Positions 40,342 to 49,447 are shown, counted from the first letter of the stretch. The stretch is 64,000 nucleotides of DNA from Streptomyces cinerochromogenes (GCF_014648635.1 NZ_BMRM01000008.1:310001-374000); one strand, 5' to 3'. Translations and numbers: made by a program. The notes: generated by a model not told the origin, from the letters alone.

Positions 40342-41115
40342 TCAGCGGGTGGTGTCGGCGCCCTGGCCGCTCAGACTGCGGGACAGGAGTGCGATGACCT
40401 CGGCGCTCCGCTCGACGTGGAAGAAGTGCCCGCCCCGGAAGACCTGGACGTCGGTCGGGCCGGTGGTGTGCTCCTCCCAGGCGTGGGCCTCGTCCAGCGT
40501 GGTCCGGGGGTCGGCGTCACCGGTGAGCACGGTCACCGGGCAGTCGAGCATCGTGCCGGGGTCGTGCCGGTAGTTCTCGATGGCGGTGTAGTCGCTGCGG
40601 ATCGCCGGCAGGAACATCGCCAGCACCTCCGGGTCGGCCAGGATCGCCTGGTTGGGGCCGCTGAGGGCGCGCAGTTCGGCCAGCACCTGCTCGTCGGTGG
40701 CGGCGTGCACGCGCTCGTCGCGGTACCGGGAGGGAGCGCGCCGGCCGGAGGCGAACAGCCGTATCGGGGAGGGCAGTTGAGCCTCGCGCATGCGCAGGGC
40801 CACCTCGTAGGCGAGGACGGCTCCCATGCTGTGACCGAACAGGGCGAGCGGCCGGTCGTCCAGGTGGCGCAGCGCCGCGAAGATCTGGTCGGCGTAGTCG
40901 GGGATGTTGTCGATGCCGGGTTCGTGCCGGCGCGTCTGCCGGCCCGGGTACTGCACGGCGAGGACCTCGACCGCGGGCGCGAGGGCCGTGGCGACCGGGA
41001 AGAAGAAGCTCGCCGAACCGCCGGCGTGGGGAAGGCAGACGAGCCGTACCGCGCTGTCGGGCGAGGGGCGGAAGACGCTGACCCACTTCTCGAACTGTGC
41101 CGTTGCTCCAGGCAT
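40342..41115 (-). CDS. rifR: Type II thioesterase (RifR-like)
   Basis: This 257-residue editing thioesterase removes stalled or wrong acyl groups from PKS carrier proteins. It shows LVCLPHAGGSASFFFPVA, the nucleophile motif ALFGHSMGAVLAYEVA (Ser96), LTGDADPRTTLDEAHAWEE (Asp region) and VFRGGHFFHVE (catalytic His), all standard for RifR-type enzymes. It lies 32 bases upstream of the antiporter gene on the same strand and is the first gene of an operon whose promoter carries a RifZ-like box. Confidence 0.93.
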   Translation of the reverse strand: MPGATAQFEKWVSVFRPSPDSAVRLVCLPHAGGSASFFFPVATALAPAVEVLAVQYPGRQTRRHEPGIDNIPDYADQIFAALRHLDDRPLALFGHSMGAVLAYEVALRMREAQLPSPIRLFASGRRAPSRYRDERVHAATDEQVLAELRALSGPNQAILADPEVLAMFLPAIRSDYTAIENYRHDPGTMLDCPVTVLTGDADPRTTLDEAHAWEEHTTGPTDVQVFRGGHFFHVERSAEVIALLSRSLSGQGADTTR

Positions 41116-41178
41116 GCCGAATGGCTCGCTTTCACGTCGGGGAACTGCGCGGATCAGCGTCTGGTACGGGACTTCGGC

Positions 41179-41224
41179 AGGTTATGCCGAGCGGTCGCGC
41201 GGCCGGTATCCCTCAACCTGATAG
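41179..41224 (-). promoter_or_regulatory. RifZ-like activator box with -10 element upstream of the thioesterase operon
   Basis: On the minus strand CTATC-AGGTTGAG-GGATA (41224-41207) matches CTACC-N8-GGATG at eight of ten fixed positions. Exactly 22 bases later is TAACCT (41184-41179), a likely -10 box. The same layout occurs upstream of rifK. The box lies in the divergent region shared with the FAD monooxygenase gene, so it could act on both. Confidence 0.65.
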
Positions 41225-41323
41225 CCCTCGGGCGGATCCCGGCCGGAACCGGCCGACGGGCCGTACGCTCACCACGAGTCACCCGAGCAGGGCCCGTCAG
41301 CAGGCCGTACCGAGGGGGTTTCC

Positions 41324-42979
41324 ATGTCCGCTGTCCCACCCAACGGCACGAGGACGTCCGCGAGTTCGCATGACACGGATGTGCTCGTCGTCGGATACGG
41401 GCCGGTCGGCTCGGTGCTGGCGGTGCTGCTGGCGCAGCGCGGCTGGCGGGTGACGGTCCTCGAACGCCGGCGGCGGCCGTACACGCTGCCCCGTGCGACG
41501 AGTTTCGACGGGGAGACCGCCCGGCTGCTGGCCGGTACGGGCGTCGGCGGGGAGCTGGGCCGGATCACCGAGCCGGGCACCGGCTACCAGTGGCGCACGG
41601 CGGACGGGGAGACGCTGCTGGACATCGAGTTCACCACCGAGGGGCCGTACGGCTGGCCCGACGCCAACACCATGCACCAGCCGGCGCTGGAGGAGCTGCT
41701 CGCCGCCCGTGCCGCCGAGTTGCCGGGCATCACGGTGCTGCGGGACCGCCGGGTCGTGGATCTCGCCGACGGCCCGGACGGGGTGACGGTGACGGCCGAG
41801 GACGAGGAGGGGGCGACGCGGACCTTCTCGGCGCGCTGGGTGGTCGGCTGCGACGGCGCGAACAGCTTCGTACGGGAACGGATGGGCGTGTCCGTCACCG
41901 ATCTCGGGTTCTCCTACGAGTGGCTGCTGTGCGACGTGGAGCTGCGTGAGCCGCGGGAGTTCGCGCCGACCAATGTGCAGCTGTGCGATCCGGCCCGGCC
42001 GACCACGCTGGTCGGGAGCGGGCCGGGGCACCGGCGCTGGGAGTTCATGCGGCTGCCGGGCGAGCGGGCGGCCGACCTGAACCGGGAGGAGACCGCGTGG
42101 CGGCTGCTCGCACCGTACGGCGTCACCCCGGACACCGCGCGGCTGCTGCGCAGCACGACGTACATCTTCCAGGCGCGGTGGGCCGACGAGTGGCGGGCGG
42201 GGCATGTGCTGCTGGCCGGGGACGCGGCCCATCTGATGCCGCCGTTCGCGGGGCAGGGCATGTGCTCGGGCGTACGGGACGTGGTCGGTCTGGCCTGGCG
42301 GCTGGACCTGGTGCTGCGCGGCACCGCCCCGGAGTCGCTGCTGGACAGCTACACCGAGGAGCGCCGGGTGCAGGTCCGTGAGTCGATCCTGGCGTCGGTG
42401 CAGCTGGGGCGGCTGATCTGTGTGACGGACGCGGCGGCCGCGGCGGAGCGGGACGCGACGGTGCTGGCGAACCGGCGCGGGCGGGGCCCCGGCCGGCCGG
42501 ACCCGGCCCGGCCGATCACCTGCGGCCTGCTGCACCGCCCGGACGGCACGGACACCCGGGTGCCGCCCACGGGCGAGGTCCTGCCGCACGCCCGGCTGCT
42601 CGGGCCGTCCGGCGCCCCGCCGCTGGAGGACCCGGTGCGCGGCGGGTTCGTCCTGTTCACCAAGGCGGAGGCGGAGACGGGCCTCACCCCGGACCGGCTG
42701 TCGTTCCTGCGGGACGTCGGTGCGCGGGTGGTCCGCCTGTGGCCGGCCGGCGGCGCGTACGACGGCACGGGCGGCGCGGTGGAGGCGGTGGACGCTCTGG
42801 ACGCCGACGGGGTGCTGCGCGCCTGGCTCGACCGGTACGGCGCCACCGCCCTGCTGGTACGCCCCGACTACCACGTCTTCGGCACGGCCACCGGTCCTGA
42901 CGGGACGGCCCTGCTCGTGGACGACCTCCGCACCCGACTGACCACACCGGCACCGGCACCCGCGGGGCGCCCCGGCTGA
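41324..42979 (+). CDS. FAD-dependent aromatic monooxygenase, Rif-Orf19-like
   Basis: The 551-residue flavoprotein has the FAD motif VLVVGYGPVGSVLAVLLAQR, the DG segment WVVGCDGANSFVRERMG and the second FAD motif HVLLAGDAAHLMPPFAGQGM, then a thioredoxin-like C-terminal domain. This is the MhpA/phenol-hydroxylase class. In naphthalenic ansamycins, enzymes of this kind (Rif-Orf19 and relatives) oxidise the AHBA-derived ring during polyketide assembly so that the naphthalene ring can close. It is the only plus-strand gene in the cluster, divergent from the thioesterase and convergent with the rifN kinase gene. GGGGG precedes ATG 41324. Confidence 0.88.
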   Translation: MSAVPPNGTRTSASSHDTDVLVVGYGPVGSVLAVLLAQRGWRVTVLERRRRPYTLPRATSFDGETARLLAGTGVGGELGRITEPGTGYQWRTADGETLLDIEFTTEGPYGWPDANTMHQPALEELLAARAAELPGITVLRDRRVVDLADGPDGVTVTAEDEEGATRTFSARWVVGCDGANSFVRERMGVSVTDLGFSYEWLLCDVELREPREFAPTNVQLCDPARPTTLVGSGPGHRRWEFMRLPGERAADLNREETAWRLLAPYGVTPDTARLLRSTTYIFQARWADEWRAGHVLLAGDAAHLMPPFAGQGMCSGVRDVVGLAWRLDLVLRGTAPESLLDSYTEERRVQVRESILASVQLGRLICVTDAAAAAERDATVLANRRGRGPGRPDPARPITCGLLHRPDGTDTRVPPTGEVLPHARLLGPSGAPPLEDPVRGGFVLFTKAEAETGLTPDRLSFLRDVGARVVRLWPAGGAYDGTGGAVEAVDALDADGVLRAWLDRYGATALLVRPDYHVFGTATGPDGTALLVDDLRTRLTTPAPAPAGRPG

Positions 42980-43144
42980 CCCGGCGGGGCGGGCGCGGAC
43001 GGCTTCCCGCCGGGACAACCTCCGCGCCCGGCGGCGGGGTTGCCGGTCGGGGGAACCGGCGGCGCCGGCCGCTGCCGCGCGGGCGGGCGCGCGGGGAGGG
43101 GCCTCCGGGGACAGGGGCCGGGCGGGGGCGGGCGTCCGGGGTGG

Positions 43145-44062
43145 TCAGAGGCGTTGGGCCAGGAGGACCGCACCGCGTAGCGATGAGAGGCCGCCCAGCC
43201 GGGCGGGGGTGAGGGGTGGGGTGGGGTGGCCGGGGCGGGCGAGTGCGGTGAGGTGGGTGGTGACGGCGGGCAGGAGGGCCGGGATGCCCGCCGCGAAGCC
43301 GCCGCCCAGCACGGCTCGGTCGGGGTGGAGGAGCTCGGTGACGCTCGTGAGGGCCGTGGCCAGGGCGCGGGCCGTGCGGTCCAGGGCCGTGACCGCCCAG
43401 GGCAGGTGGTCGCGCAGGCCGGCCCGTAGCTCGTCGAAGGTGACCGGGGCGCCGCGGAGTGCGGCGGCGTGGGCGAGGGTGGCCGGTCCGGACGCGGTCG
43501 CCTGGAGGCAGCCCCGGCGTCCGCAGACGCACTCGGGGCCGTCCTGGTCGATCGTCAGGTGGCCGATCTCGAAGGAGCCGCGCGCGGGCCCGGGGCACAG
43601 CGTGCCGTCGAGGACGAGTCCGCCGCCCACTCCTGTGCCGACGCCGACGTAGAGCAGGTGGGCGCAGTCGGCCGCGTCCGCCTCGGCGAGGGCGCCGAGG
43701 TCGCCGTCGTCGGCCCAGGCGACCGGAGTTCGGGGGAACAGCCCGCGTAGGGCGGGGCCCAGGGCGAGCCCGGCCCACGCGGGGCGGCTGGGCCAGGCGG
43801 TGACCCGTTCGTCGGGTCCGACGGTGGCGGGCATGGCGACGCCGACGGCCCGTACGTCCGCCAGGGCGGGGAAGGCCTTGAGGTGTGCGGCCAGGTCGGC
43901 CAGGTCGGCCTCGGCGTCCCGGTGCGGGCCCCAGGTGAAGGCCGACTCCTCTGTCCGGCCGTCGGCGGTCTCCACGCGCAGGGCGACCTTGGTGCCGCCG
44001 ACGTCGATGCCCAGGCAGCCCGGCGCGGTGACGCCGGGCTGCCGGTCACGGGGAGCGGGCAC
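43145..44062 (-). CDS. rifN: ROK-family kinase, RifN-like (kanosamine kinase)
   Basis: The 305-residue protein is a ROK sugar kinase: LGIDVGGTKVALRVETADGR (ATP phosphate loop), VAWADDGDLGALAEADAA, VGVGTGVGGGLVLDGTL and the zinc motif ECVCGRRGCLQATASG. RifN phosphorylates kanosamine to kanosamine 6-phosphate, feeding the aminoshikimate route to AHBA. GTG 44062 lies two bases after the phosphatase stop and is the best start; an upstream in-frame ATG would overlap that gene. Between its end and the convergent monooxygenase is a very GC-rich 165-base stretch with several possible stems. Confidence 0.92.
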   Translation of the reverse strand: MPAPRDRQPGVTAPGCLGIDVGGTKVALRVETADGRTEESAFTWGPHRDAEADLADLAAHLKAFPALADVRAVGVAMPATVGPDERVTAWPSRPAWAGLALGPALRGLFPRTPVAWADDGDLGALAEADAADCAHLLYVGVGTGVGGGLVLDGTLCPGPARGSFEIGHLTIDQDGPECVCGRRGCLQATASGPATLAHAAALRGAPVTFDELRAGLRDHLPWAVTALDRTARALATALTSVTELLHPDRAVLGGGFAAGIPALLPAVTTHLTALARPGHPTPPLTPARLGGLSSLRGAVLLAQRL

Positions 44063-44064
44063 GC

Positions 44065-44760
44065 TCAGTCGCCCGGTACGGCCGGGCACAGCGCGAGCAG
44101 GTCGCAGGGGCGGCGCAGGACCGCGTCGGGCCCGGCGGCGAGCAGTTCCTCCTCGTCGGGACCGACCCACAGGGCGGCGGCGGAGGCCACTCCGGCGTCG
44201 CGGGCGCTGGCCAGGTCGGTGGGCGCGTCGCCGACCATGATGGCCTGCTCGGGCGGCACGTCCAGCAGTTCCAGCGCGCGCTGCACGATGTCCGGTGCGG
44301 GCTTGGGCCGGGGCACCTCGTCGGAGCCGATGACGTGCGCGAAGAACGGCAGCAGGCCGAGCCCGTCGAGCAGCGAGCGGGCGCGGTCACCGGCCTTGCC
44401 CGTGGCCACGGCCAGCCTGAGGCCCCGCACCCGCAGGGTCAGCAGGAGTTCGAGGACGCCGTCGAAGACCTCCACGCGGTGGGCGAGCCGGTAGCTCTCG
44501 CGGACGAAGGGCTCCTCCATCTCCAGCGGCAGCCCCATGATCCGCATGATGTCGGGGAAGTAGCGCCCCTGGTGGCGCACGTACTCCTCGAACGGGGCCG
44601 GGCCGTCGCCGACGACCTCCGCGTAGGCGACCGCGAAGGCCTCCCGCATGACGGCGAAGCTGTCGACGATCACCCCGTCCAGGTCGAAGACGACCGCCCG
44701 CCGGGTTGCCGTCAGGAGGCCGGCCGGGGCGAGGGGCCGGTCGGGCGAGTGGACTGTCAT
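44065..44760 (-). CDS. rifM: HAD-family phosphatase, RifM-like
   Basis: The 231-residue HAD hydrolase has motif I VVFDLDGVIVDSFAVMREAF, motif II LAVATGKAGD, Lys in PRPKPAPDIVQRAL and motif IV IMVGDAPTDLASARDAG. RifM-type enzymes dephosphorylate an intermediate in AHBA precursor supply and are essential in the rifamycin pathway. ATG 44760 is seven bases after the rifL-like stop. It sits in the conserved K-L-M-N block. Confidence 0.92.
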   Translation of the reverse strand: MTVHSPDRPLAPAGLLTATRRAVVFDLDGVIVDSFAVMREAFAVAYAEVVGDGPAPFEEYVRHQGRYFPDIMRIMGLPLEMEEPFVRESYRLAHRVEVFDGVLELLLTLRVRGLRLAVATGKAGDRARSLLDGLGLLPFFAHVIGSDEVPRPKPAPDIVQRALELLDVPPEQAIMVGDAPTDLASARDAGVASAAALWVGPDEEELLAAGPDAVLRRPCDLLALCPAVPGD

Positions 44761-44767
44761 GGGGTCC

Positions 44768-45862
44768 TCATCTGCTGGTGGTCTGCTGGTACGCGGGCTC
44801 GCTCGGCCCGTCGCGTCCGGCCCGGGCGGAGGCGTAGAGGCGCTCCATGAGCCGTACGGTGGTGCGTGCCTCGGCGACGGCCCGGCCGCGGCCGGCCGGG
44901 TCGGCGAGGAGGGCGGGCACGCCGTCCAGCTGCCGCCCGTACTCCGCGCCGACGGGTTCGGCGGGGACGGGCAGCCGGCGGGTGGTGCCCTCGCGGGTGA
45001 GGGTGAGGACGGACTCGGGCTGCCGGTTGGGGCTGAAGCCGAAGGTGCAGCGCAGTTCGGCGGTGCCGGCGCTGCCCTCGATCCGGATCAGGGACAGGTC
45101 CGTCGCCTCGTGCGAGGCCCAACTGGCGCGGAGGGAGACGGAGATGCCGTCCTCGCGGAGCAGGAAGCCGCGGGCGGTGTCCTCGACGTCGCCGGTGAGG
45201 GCGGCGGCGGGCCGCTCGCGGCGCCAGGCCGCGGACCACTCGCCGGTGTTGAGGAAGTCGTCCGAGACGGCGCCGACGGCCTGGTGGACCGGGGACGGGC
45301 CGAGCAGCGCGGTCAGGGTGTCCACGAGGTGCCAGCCGAGGTCGACCAGGGCGCCGCCGCCGGCCTCGCTGCGCCGGGTGAACCAGCCGCCCGCCCGCGG
45401 CACCCCGCGGGCCCGCACCCAGGCCAGGTCGACGTGCCGCACCTTCCCCACCTCGGGCAGGACCGCCGCCAGTTCGAGGACGTCCGCGCGGTGGCGGGCG
45501 GCGCTGCCGGCCAGCAGCAGGCCGCCGGCCCGCTCGGCCGCGGCCAGGGTGTCGGCCTCGGTGCCGGACAGGCACACCGGTTTCTCCAGGAAGACGGACA
45601 CGCCCCGGCCGAGCAGGCCGGCGGCGACCGTGGTGTGCAGGTGGTTGGGTACGGCGACGACGGCGAGGTCGACGGCCCGGGGGTCGAGCGCGTCCGTCGC
45701 GGCGTGGGCGGGTACGCCCGTCTCCGCGACGGCGTCCGCCCGGGCGGCGGGGTCGGGGTCGACGACGGCGACCAGGTCGAAGTCGGGGTGGGCCCGCAGC
45801 CGGGGCAGCCACAGCTCCCGCCCCGCCCAGCCGAGCCCCACCACGGCGGCCCGTACGCTCAT
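44768..45862 (-). CDS. rifL: Gfo/Idh/MocA oxidoreductase, RifL-like
   Basis: The 364-residue NAD-dependent oxidoreductase has RAAVVGLGWAGRELWLPRLR (Rossmann motif), VAVVDPDPAARADAVAETGV, VFLEKPVCLSGTEADTL with the EKP motif and GGGALVDLGWHLVDTLTALL with a catalytic DxGxH. RifL works with RifK to convert UDP-glucose through a 3-keto intermediate to UDP-kanosamine. The start overlaps the rifK stop by four bases, in keeping with joint action of the two proteins. Confidence 0.93.
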   Translation of the reverse strand: MSVRAAVVGLGWAGRELWLPRLRAHPDFDLVAVVDPDPAARADAVAETGVPAHAATDALDPRAVDLAVVAVPNHLHTTVAAGLLGRGVSVFLEKPVCLSGTEADTLAAAERAGGLLLAGSAARHRADVLELAAVLPEVGKVRHVDLAWVRARGVPRAGGWFTRRSEAGGGALVDLGWHLVDTLTALLGPSPVHQAVGAVSDDFLNTGEWSAAWRRERPAAALTGDVEDTARGFLLREDGISVSLRASWASHEATDLSLIRIEGSAGTAELRCTFGFSPNRQPESVLTLTREGTTRRLPVPAEPVGAEYGRQLDGVPALLADPAGRGRAVAEARTTVRLMERLYASARAGRDGPSEPAYQQTTSR

Positions 45863-47019
45863 ATCGCGGCCACTGCGTCCGCGATGATCTCGGCCGTGAG
45901 TTCCAGGTCCCGCTCGTCGGCGAGGAGGACCCGGTGGTGCAGCCAGACGCAGTCGCTGCTGATGGCCTCGGTGTGCGGGCAGCGCTCGGCGACCTGCTCC
46001 ACGGTCTCGTCGGGGGCGCCGGTCTCCCAGAAGGCGTCGGTGCGGTAGACGGCGCGGAACGCGGCGAACGCGGGCAGCCCGGCCTCGACCAGCCGGTCCA
46101 CCAGGGCGTTGCGGTCCGCCTCGGTGATGCCGGGGATCCGGAACATCGCCATGTAGTGGGTGTTCTGGTCGGCGCGGACGTCACCGCCCTGCGGCACGAC
46201 GCCGTCGACGGCACCGAGCAGCCGGGACAGCAGCGCCCAGCGCCGGTCGCGCAGCTCCGTCTGGGCGGGCAGGCGGCGCAGCTGGGCGCGCAGCACGGCG
46301 GCGGAGAACTCGTTGAGCCGCATGTTGGTGCCGGCGACCTGGTGCTTGTAGTGCCGGTCGGTGCGCGGCCGGCCGCAGCTGTGCCGCAGGAACGCCGCCT
46401 CGTACAGGTCGCTGTCGGGGAACAGGACGGCGCCGCCCTCGCCGGCGGTCATCAGCTTGCCGTTCTGGAAGGAGAACGCGGCGACCGTGCCGAGTTCACC
46501 GACCCGCTTGCCCTGCCAGCGGGCGCCCTGGGCGTGGGCCGCGTCCTGCAGGATCGCTACGCCGGTGTCGGCGGAGAGCTTGCCGAGGGCGTCCATGTCG
46601 GCCATCAGACCGGCCATGTGCACGGGCATGATGACGCGGGTGCGCGGGGTGACGGCGGCGGCCGCGGCGGCGACGTCGATGTTGTACGTGTCGGGGTCGA
46701 CGTCGACGGGGACCGCGACGGCGCCGATGCGCTGGGCGGCCTGCGAGGAGGAGATGAAGGTGAAGGCGGGCACGATGACCTCGGTGCCCGGGCCGGCGCC
46801 CATGACCTGGAGGGCGAGTTCGAGGGCGTGGGTGCCGTTGGTGACGGCGAGGGCGTGCGGGGCGCCGTGGAATTCGGCGAACTCCTGCTCGAAGGAGGCG
46901 ACTTCCTCCCCGCCCATGCGCCACCACTGGCCCTGTTCGAGGGCCCGGATCAGACCGGTGCGCTCCTCGTCGTCGTACTGGGGCCATGTGGGGAATTCCG
47001 GTGCCGGTCGCGCGTTCAT
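45859..47019 (-). CDS. rifK: AHBA synthase/aminotransferase
   Basis: The 386-residue PLP enzyme is the diagnostic gene of AHBA clusters. It aromatises aminodehydroshikimate to 3-amino-5-hydroxybenzoic acid and, with RifL, transaminates the UDP-3-keto sugar. The PLP lysine is Lys188 in FSFQNGKLMTAGEGG, the same number as in RifK. Other blocks are WWRMGGEEVASFEQEFAEFH, IVPAFTFISSSQAAQRIGAV, LQDAAHAQGARW and TNMRLNEFSAAVLRAQL. A 170-base gap separates it from rifI, with its own predicted promoter and activator box. Confidence 0.96.
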   Translation of the reverse strand: MNARPAPEFPTWPQYDDEERTGLIRALEQGQWWRMGGEEVASFEQEFAEFHGAPHALAVTNGTHALELALQVMGAGPGTEVIVPAFTFISSSQAAQRIGAVAVPVDVDPDTYNIDVAAAAAAVTPRTRVIMPVHMAGLMADMDALGKLSADTGVAILQDAAHAQGARWQGKRVGELGTVAAFSFQNGKLMTAGEGGAVLFPDSDLYEAAFLRHSCGRPRTDRHYKHQVAGTNMRLNEFSAAVLRAQLRRLPAQTELRDRRWALLSRLLGAVDGVVPQGGDVRADQNTHYMAMFRIPGITEADRNALVDRLVEAGLPAFAAFRAVYRTDAFWETGAPDETVEQVAERCPHTEAISSDCVWLHHRVLLADERDLELTAEIIADAVAAI

Positions 47020-47124
47020 GGTTCTCCAAATCTCCGTCGGGAACGGGCTGGGCGGGAGTGAGCGGGCGAGGCGAAGGGGGCGACAGAGCCGGTCCGGACG
47101 GTTCGCGCAGTGCTGGCCGTCCTC

Positions 47125-47170
47125 AGACTAGGACGCGGTGTGCCGGGCCTCCCATCCCTCGGTCTGGTAG
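47125..47170 (-). promoter_or_regulatory. RifZ-type activator box with -10 element upstream of rifK
   Basis: On the minus strand CTACCAGACCGAGGGATG (47170-47153) exactly fits CTACC-N8-GGATG, the consensus I recall for the LuxR-type rifamycin activator RifZ. TAGTCT (47130-47125) follows 22 bases later as a likely -10 box, placing the activator site at about -44, normal for a LuxR-type class II activator. It would drive rifK-L-M-N. Confidence 0.75.
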
Positions 47171-47189
47171 TCGGCCGGTGGCGGGTCGG

Positions 47190-48032
47190 TCAGGGCGTGT
47201 GCAGTCCGAAGAACGCACGGTAGGAGTCGATCTGTCCGGTGAGCATGTGCCGTCCGTGGTGCACGTGGAGTCCGTGGGCGTCGGCCTCGCGCAGCAGCCG
47301 GGTCTCGCGGGGTTTCATGATGATGTCGGCGACGACGGCGCCCGGTGGCAGCGCGTGCGGCGGGAAGGGCAGCGGGTCGTCGGGGCGCAGGCCGAGCGGG
47401 GTGGCGTTGACGGCGATGTCGCTGTCGGCCAGGGGCGGTTCGCCGGCGGCCCGGACGCGGCCGGGCCAGTGGGCGGCCAGCCGGTCGACGAGGGCGGTCA
47501 GCCGTGGGGTGTCGGGGTCGGTGACGGTCAGCCGGTCCGCTCCGGCGGCGAGCAGGGCCGCCGCGATGGCGCTGCCGGCCCCGCCCGCGCCGACGAGTGC
47601 CACGCGGGCGCCCTTCGGCTGGTGCCCGGCCTGGGCGAGGCCCGCGACGAAGCCGGAGCCGTCGAAGTTCTCGGCGAGCCAGGTTCCGTCGGGTTCACGG
47701 CGCAGCGCGTTGGCGCTGCCGGTGATCTCGACGGTGGGGCTGCGCCGGTCGGCGAGCAGGGCGGCGGCCGTCTTGTGCGGGACGGTGACGAACAGGCCGT
47801 CGAGGTTGCCGACGCGCTGGAGCCCGCGGACGACCGGCTCCAGGTCGGCGGGGCGGACGTGCACGGGAACGAGTACGGCGTCGATGCCGAGGCGGGCGAA
47901 GAGCGGGTTGAGCAGTCCGGGCGACTGGACCTGGCCGACCGGGTCGCCGAGGACGGCGTAGAGCCGGGTGGTTCCGCTGACCAGGGTCTGCCGGGGGGTG
48001 CCGGCGGGGGCCTGCTGCGGGGTGTCGGTCAT
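47190..48032 (-). CDS. rifI: Amino-quinate/shikimate dehydrogenase, RifI-like
   Basis: The 280-residue protein is of the AroE family: LYAVLGDPVGQVQSPGLLNP, FVTVPHKTAAALLADRRS with the catalytic Lys, LVGAGGAGSAIAAALLAAG (NAD(P) motif) and VNATPLGLRPDDPLPFPP. RifI homologues act on aminoquinate or aminoshikimate rather than shikimate and are not strictly required for AHBA. The family motif GxPxxHSxSP is altered to GDPVGQVQSP, consistent with another substrate. ATG 48032 has GGAGG upstream and overlaps the rifH stop by four bases. Confidence 0.92.
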   Translation of the reverse strand: MTDTPQQAPAGTPRQTLVSGTTRLYAVLGDPVGQVQSPGLLNPLFARLGIDAVLVPVHVRPADLEPVVRGLQRVGNLDGLFVTVPHKTAAALLADRRSPTVEITGSANALRREPDGTWLAENFDGSGFVAGLAQAGHQPKGARVALVGAGGAGSAIAAALLAAGADRLTVTDPDTPRLTALVDRLAAHWPGRVRAAGEPPLADSDIAVNATPLGLRPDDPLPFPPHALPPGAVVADIIMKPRETRLLREADAHGLHVHHGRHMLTGQIDSYRAFFGLHTP

Positions 48033-49447
48033 CGGGGTGCCTCCGTGCTGCGCGTCGCCCAGGTCGCGTACGACTCCGCGACGGTGAAGGCGAGTTCCAT
48101 GGACTGTTCGGCGTTGAGGCGGGGGTCGCAGGCGGTGCGGTAGCGGGCGGGCAGGTCGTCCTCGGTCAGGCCGCGGGCGCCGCCGGTGCACTCGGTGACG
48201 TCCTCCCCGGTCGCCTCCAGGTGCAGGCCGCCGGGGTGGGTGCCGAGCGCCCGGTGCACCTCCAGGAAGCCGGTGATCTCGTCGAGGATGTGGTCGTAGC
48301 ACCGCGTCTTGTAGCCGGCCGCGGTGGTGCGGGAGTTGCCGTGCATGGGGTCGCAGCTCCAGATGACCTGGCGGCCGGAGGCGGTGACCTTCTCCACGAT
48401 CGGCGGGAGCACCTCGCGCACCCGGTCGTGGCCCATCCGGCTGATCAGGGTGACCCGGCCCGGTTCGCCGTGCGGGTCGAGGCGTCGTACGTAGTCGAGC
48501 GCCTGTTCCGGGGTGGTGCCGGGGCCGATCTTCACGCCGACGGGGTTGGCGAGCAGTTCGGCGAAGGCGATGTGCGCGCCGTCGGGGTGCCGGGTGCGCT
48601 CCCCGATCCACAGGAAGTGGGCGAGTCCGCTGGACAGCCGGGGTTCGGGGCCGTCGGGGTCGGCCCACAGCAGGGTGCGTTCGTAGTCGAGCAGCAGTGC
48701 CTCGTGGCTGGTCCAGATCTCGCCGAGGCGGGGGGCGGGGGCGCCGACGCCGGTCATGAAGCGCAGCCCGCGGCCGATCTCCGCGGCGCGTGCCCGGTGC
48801 CGGCGGCCTCCGGGCGCGGTGCTGACGAACCGGTGGTTCTCCTCGTGCAGGGCGTGCGCGTCGGCGAGGTCGCCGTGGGCGAGCCGGCGGACGACGGTCA
48901 TCGCCTCCCGGGCGTGGTGGTGGGCGCGCGCCATGCGTTCGGGGTCGGGGGTGCGGGCGGTGTGGCTGGGTTCGGCGGAGTTGACGATGTCGCCCCGGTA
49001 CACGGGCAGTCCGTGCGCGTCGACGGCCGCGGAGCGGGGCTTGGCGTACTGTCCGGCGGCGCGCGCCACCGTGACCACGGGCAGGCCGGCGGCGTGGGTG
49101 AGGACGAGCGCCATCCGCCGGAGCAGGCCGAGGTTGGCCCGCAGGTGGGGTTCGGTGCTCTCGGCGAAGGTCTCGGCGCAGTCGCCGGACTGCAGCAGGA
49201 GGGCCTCGCCGCGGGCGACGGCGCCGAGCCGGTCGAGCAGCCGCCGGGTCTCGGCGGGCGTGACGAGGGGCTCGCCGGCGGTCAGCCGGCGGACCACGGC
49301 CCGGACCCGGTCGGGGTCGGGCCAGCCGGGTTGCTGTGCGGCGGGCCTGGCCAGGGCCGCTTCGAGCCGGTCGGCGAGGGTGCGCTCGACGGCCCGCCGC
49401 CGGATCCGCCCGGGGGTGCCGGGCGGCCACCGTGGTGAGTACGTCAT
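48029..49447 (-). CDS. rifH: 3,4-dideoxy-4-amino-DAHP synthase, RifH-like (type II DAHP synthase)
   Basis: The 472-residue protein is a plant-type DAHP synthase: LLLQSGDCAETFAES, VVTVARAAGQYAKPRS, ANPVGVKIGPGTTPEQALDY, VIWSCDPMHGNS and GLHLEATGEDVTECTGG (metal ligands). In the AHBA pathway RifH condenses phosphoenolpyruvate with an aminoerythrose 4-phosphate (or makes DAHP) to enter the aminoshikimate route. The start overlaps the rifG stop and its stop overlaps rifI, so G-H-I form one coupled unit. Confidence 0.94.
   Translation of the reverse strand: MTYSPRWPPGTPGRIRRRAVERTLADRLEAALARPAAQQPGWPDPDRVRAVVRRLTAGEPLVTPAETRRLLDRLGAVARGEALLLQSGDCAETFAESTEPHLRANLGLLRRMALVLTHAAGLPVVTVARAAGQYAKPRSAAVDAHGLPVYRGDIVNSAEPSHTARTPDPERMARAHHHAREAMTVVRRLAHGDLADAHALHEENHRFVSTAPGGRRHRARAAEIGRGLRFMTGVGAPAPRLGEIWTSHEALLLDYERTLLWADPDGPEPRLSSGLAHFLWIGERTRHPDGAHIAFAELLANPVGVKIGPGTTPEQALDYVRRLDPHGEPGRVTLISRMGHDRVREVLPPIVEKVTASGRQVIWSCDPMHGNSRTTAAGYKTRCYDHILDEITGFLEVHRALGTHPGGLHLEATGEDVTECTGGARGLTEDDLPARYRTACDPRLNAEQSMELAFTVAESYATWATRSTEAPR

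Noticed and set aside
47131..47190. Short peptide ending DYQTEGWEARHTAS, resembling GYQVEGYRPRDRSA near 41,190-41,240
   Set aside because: The similarity looked like two related C-termini, but neither has a start codon with ribosome site. It is explained at DNA level by the shared CTAYC-N8-GGATR activator box.
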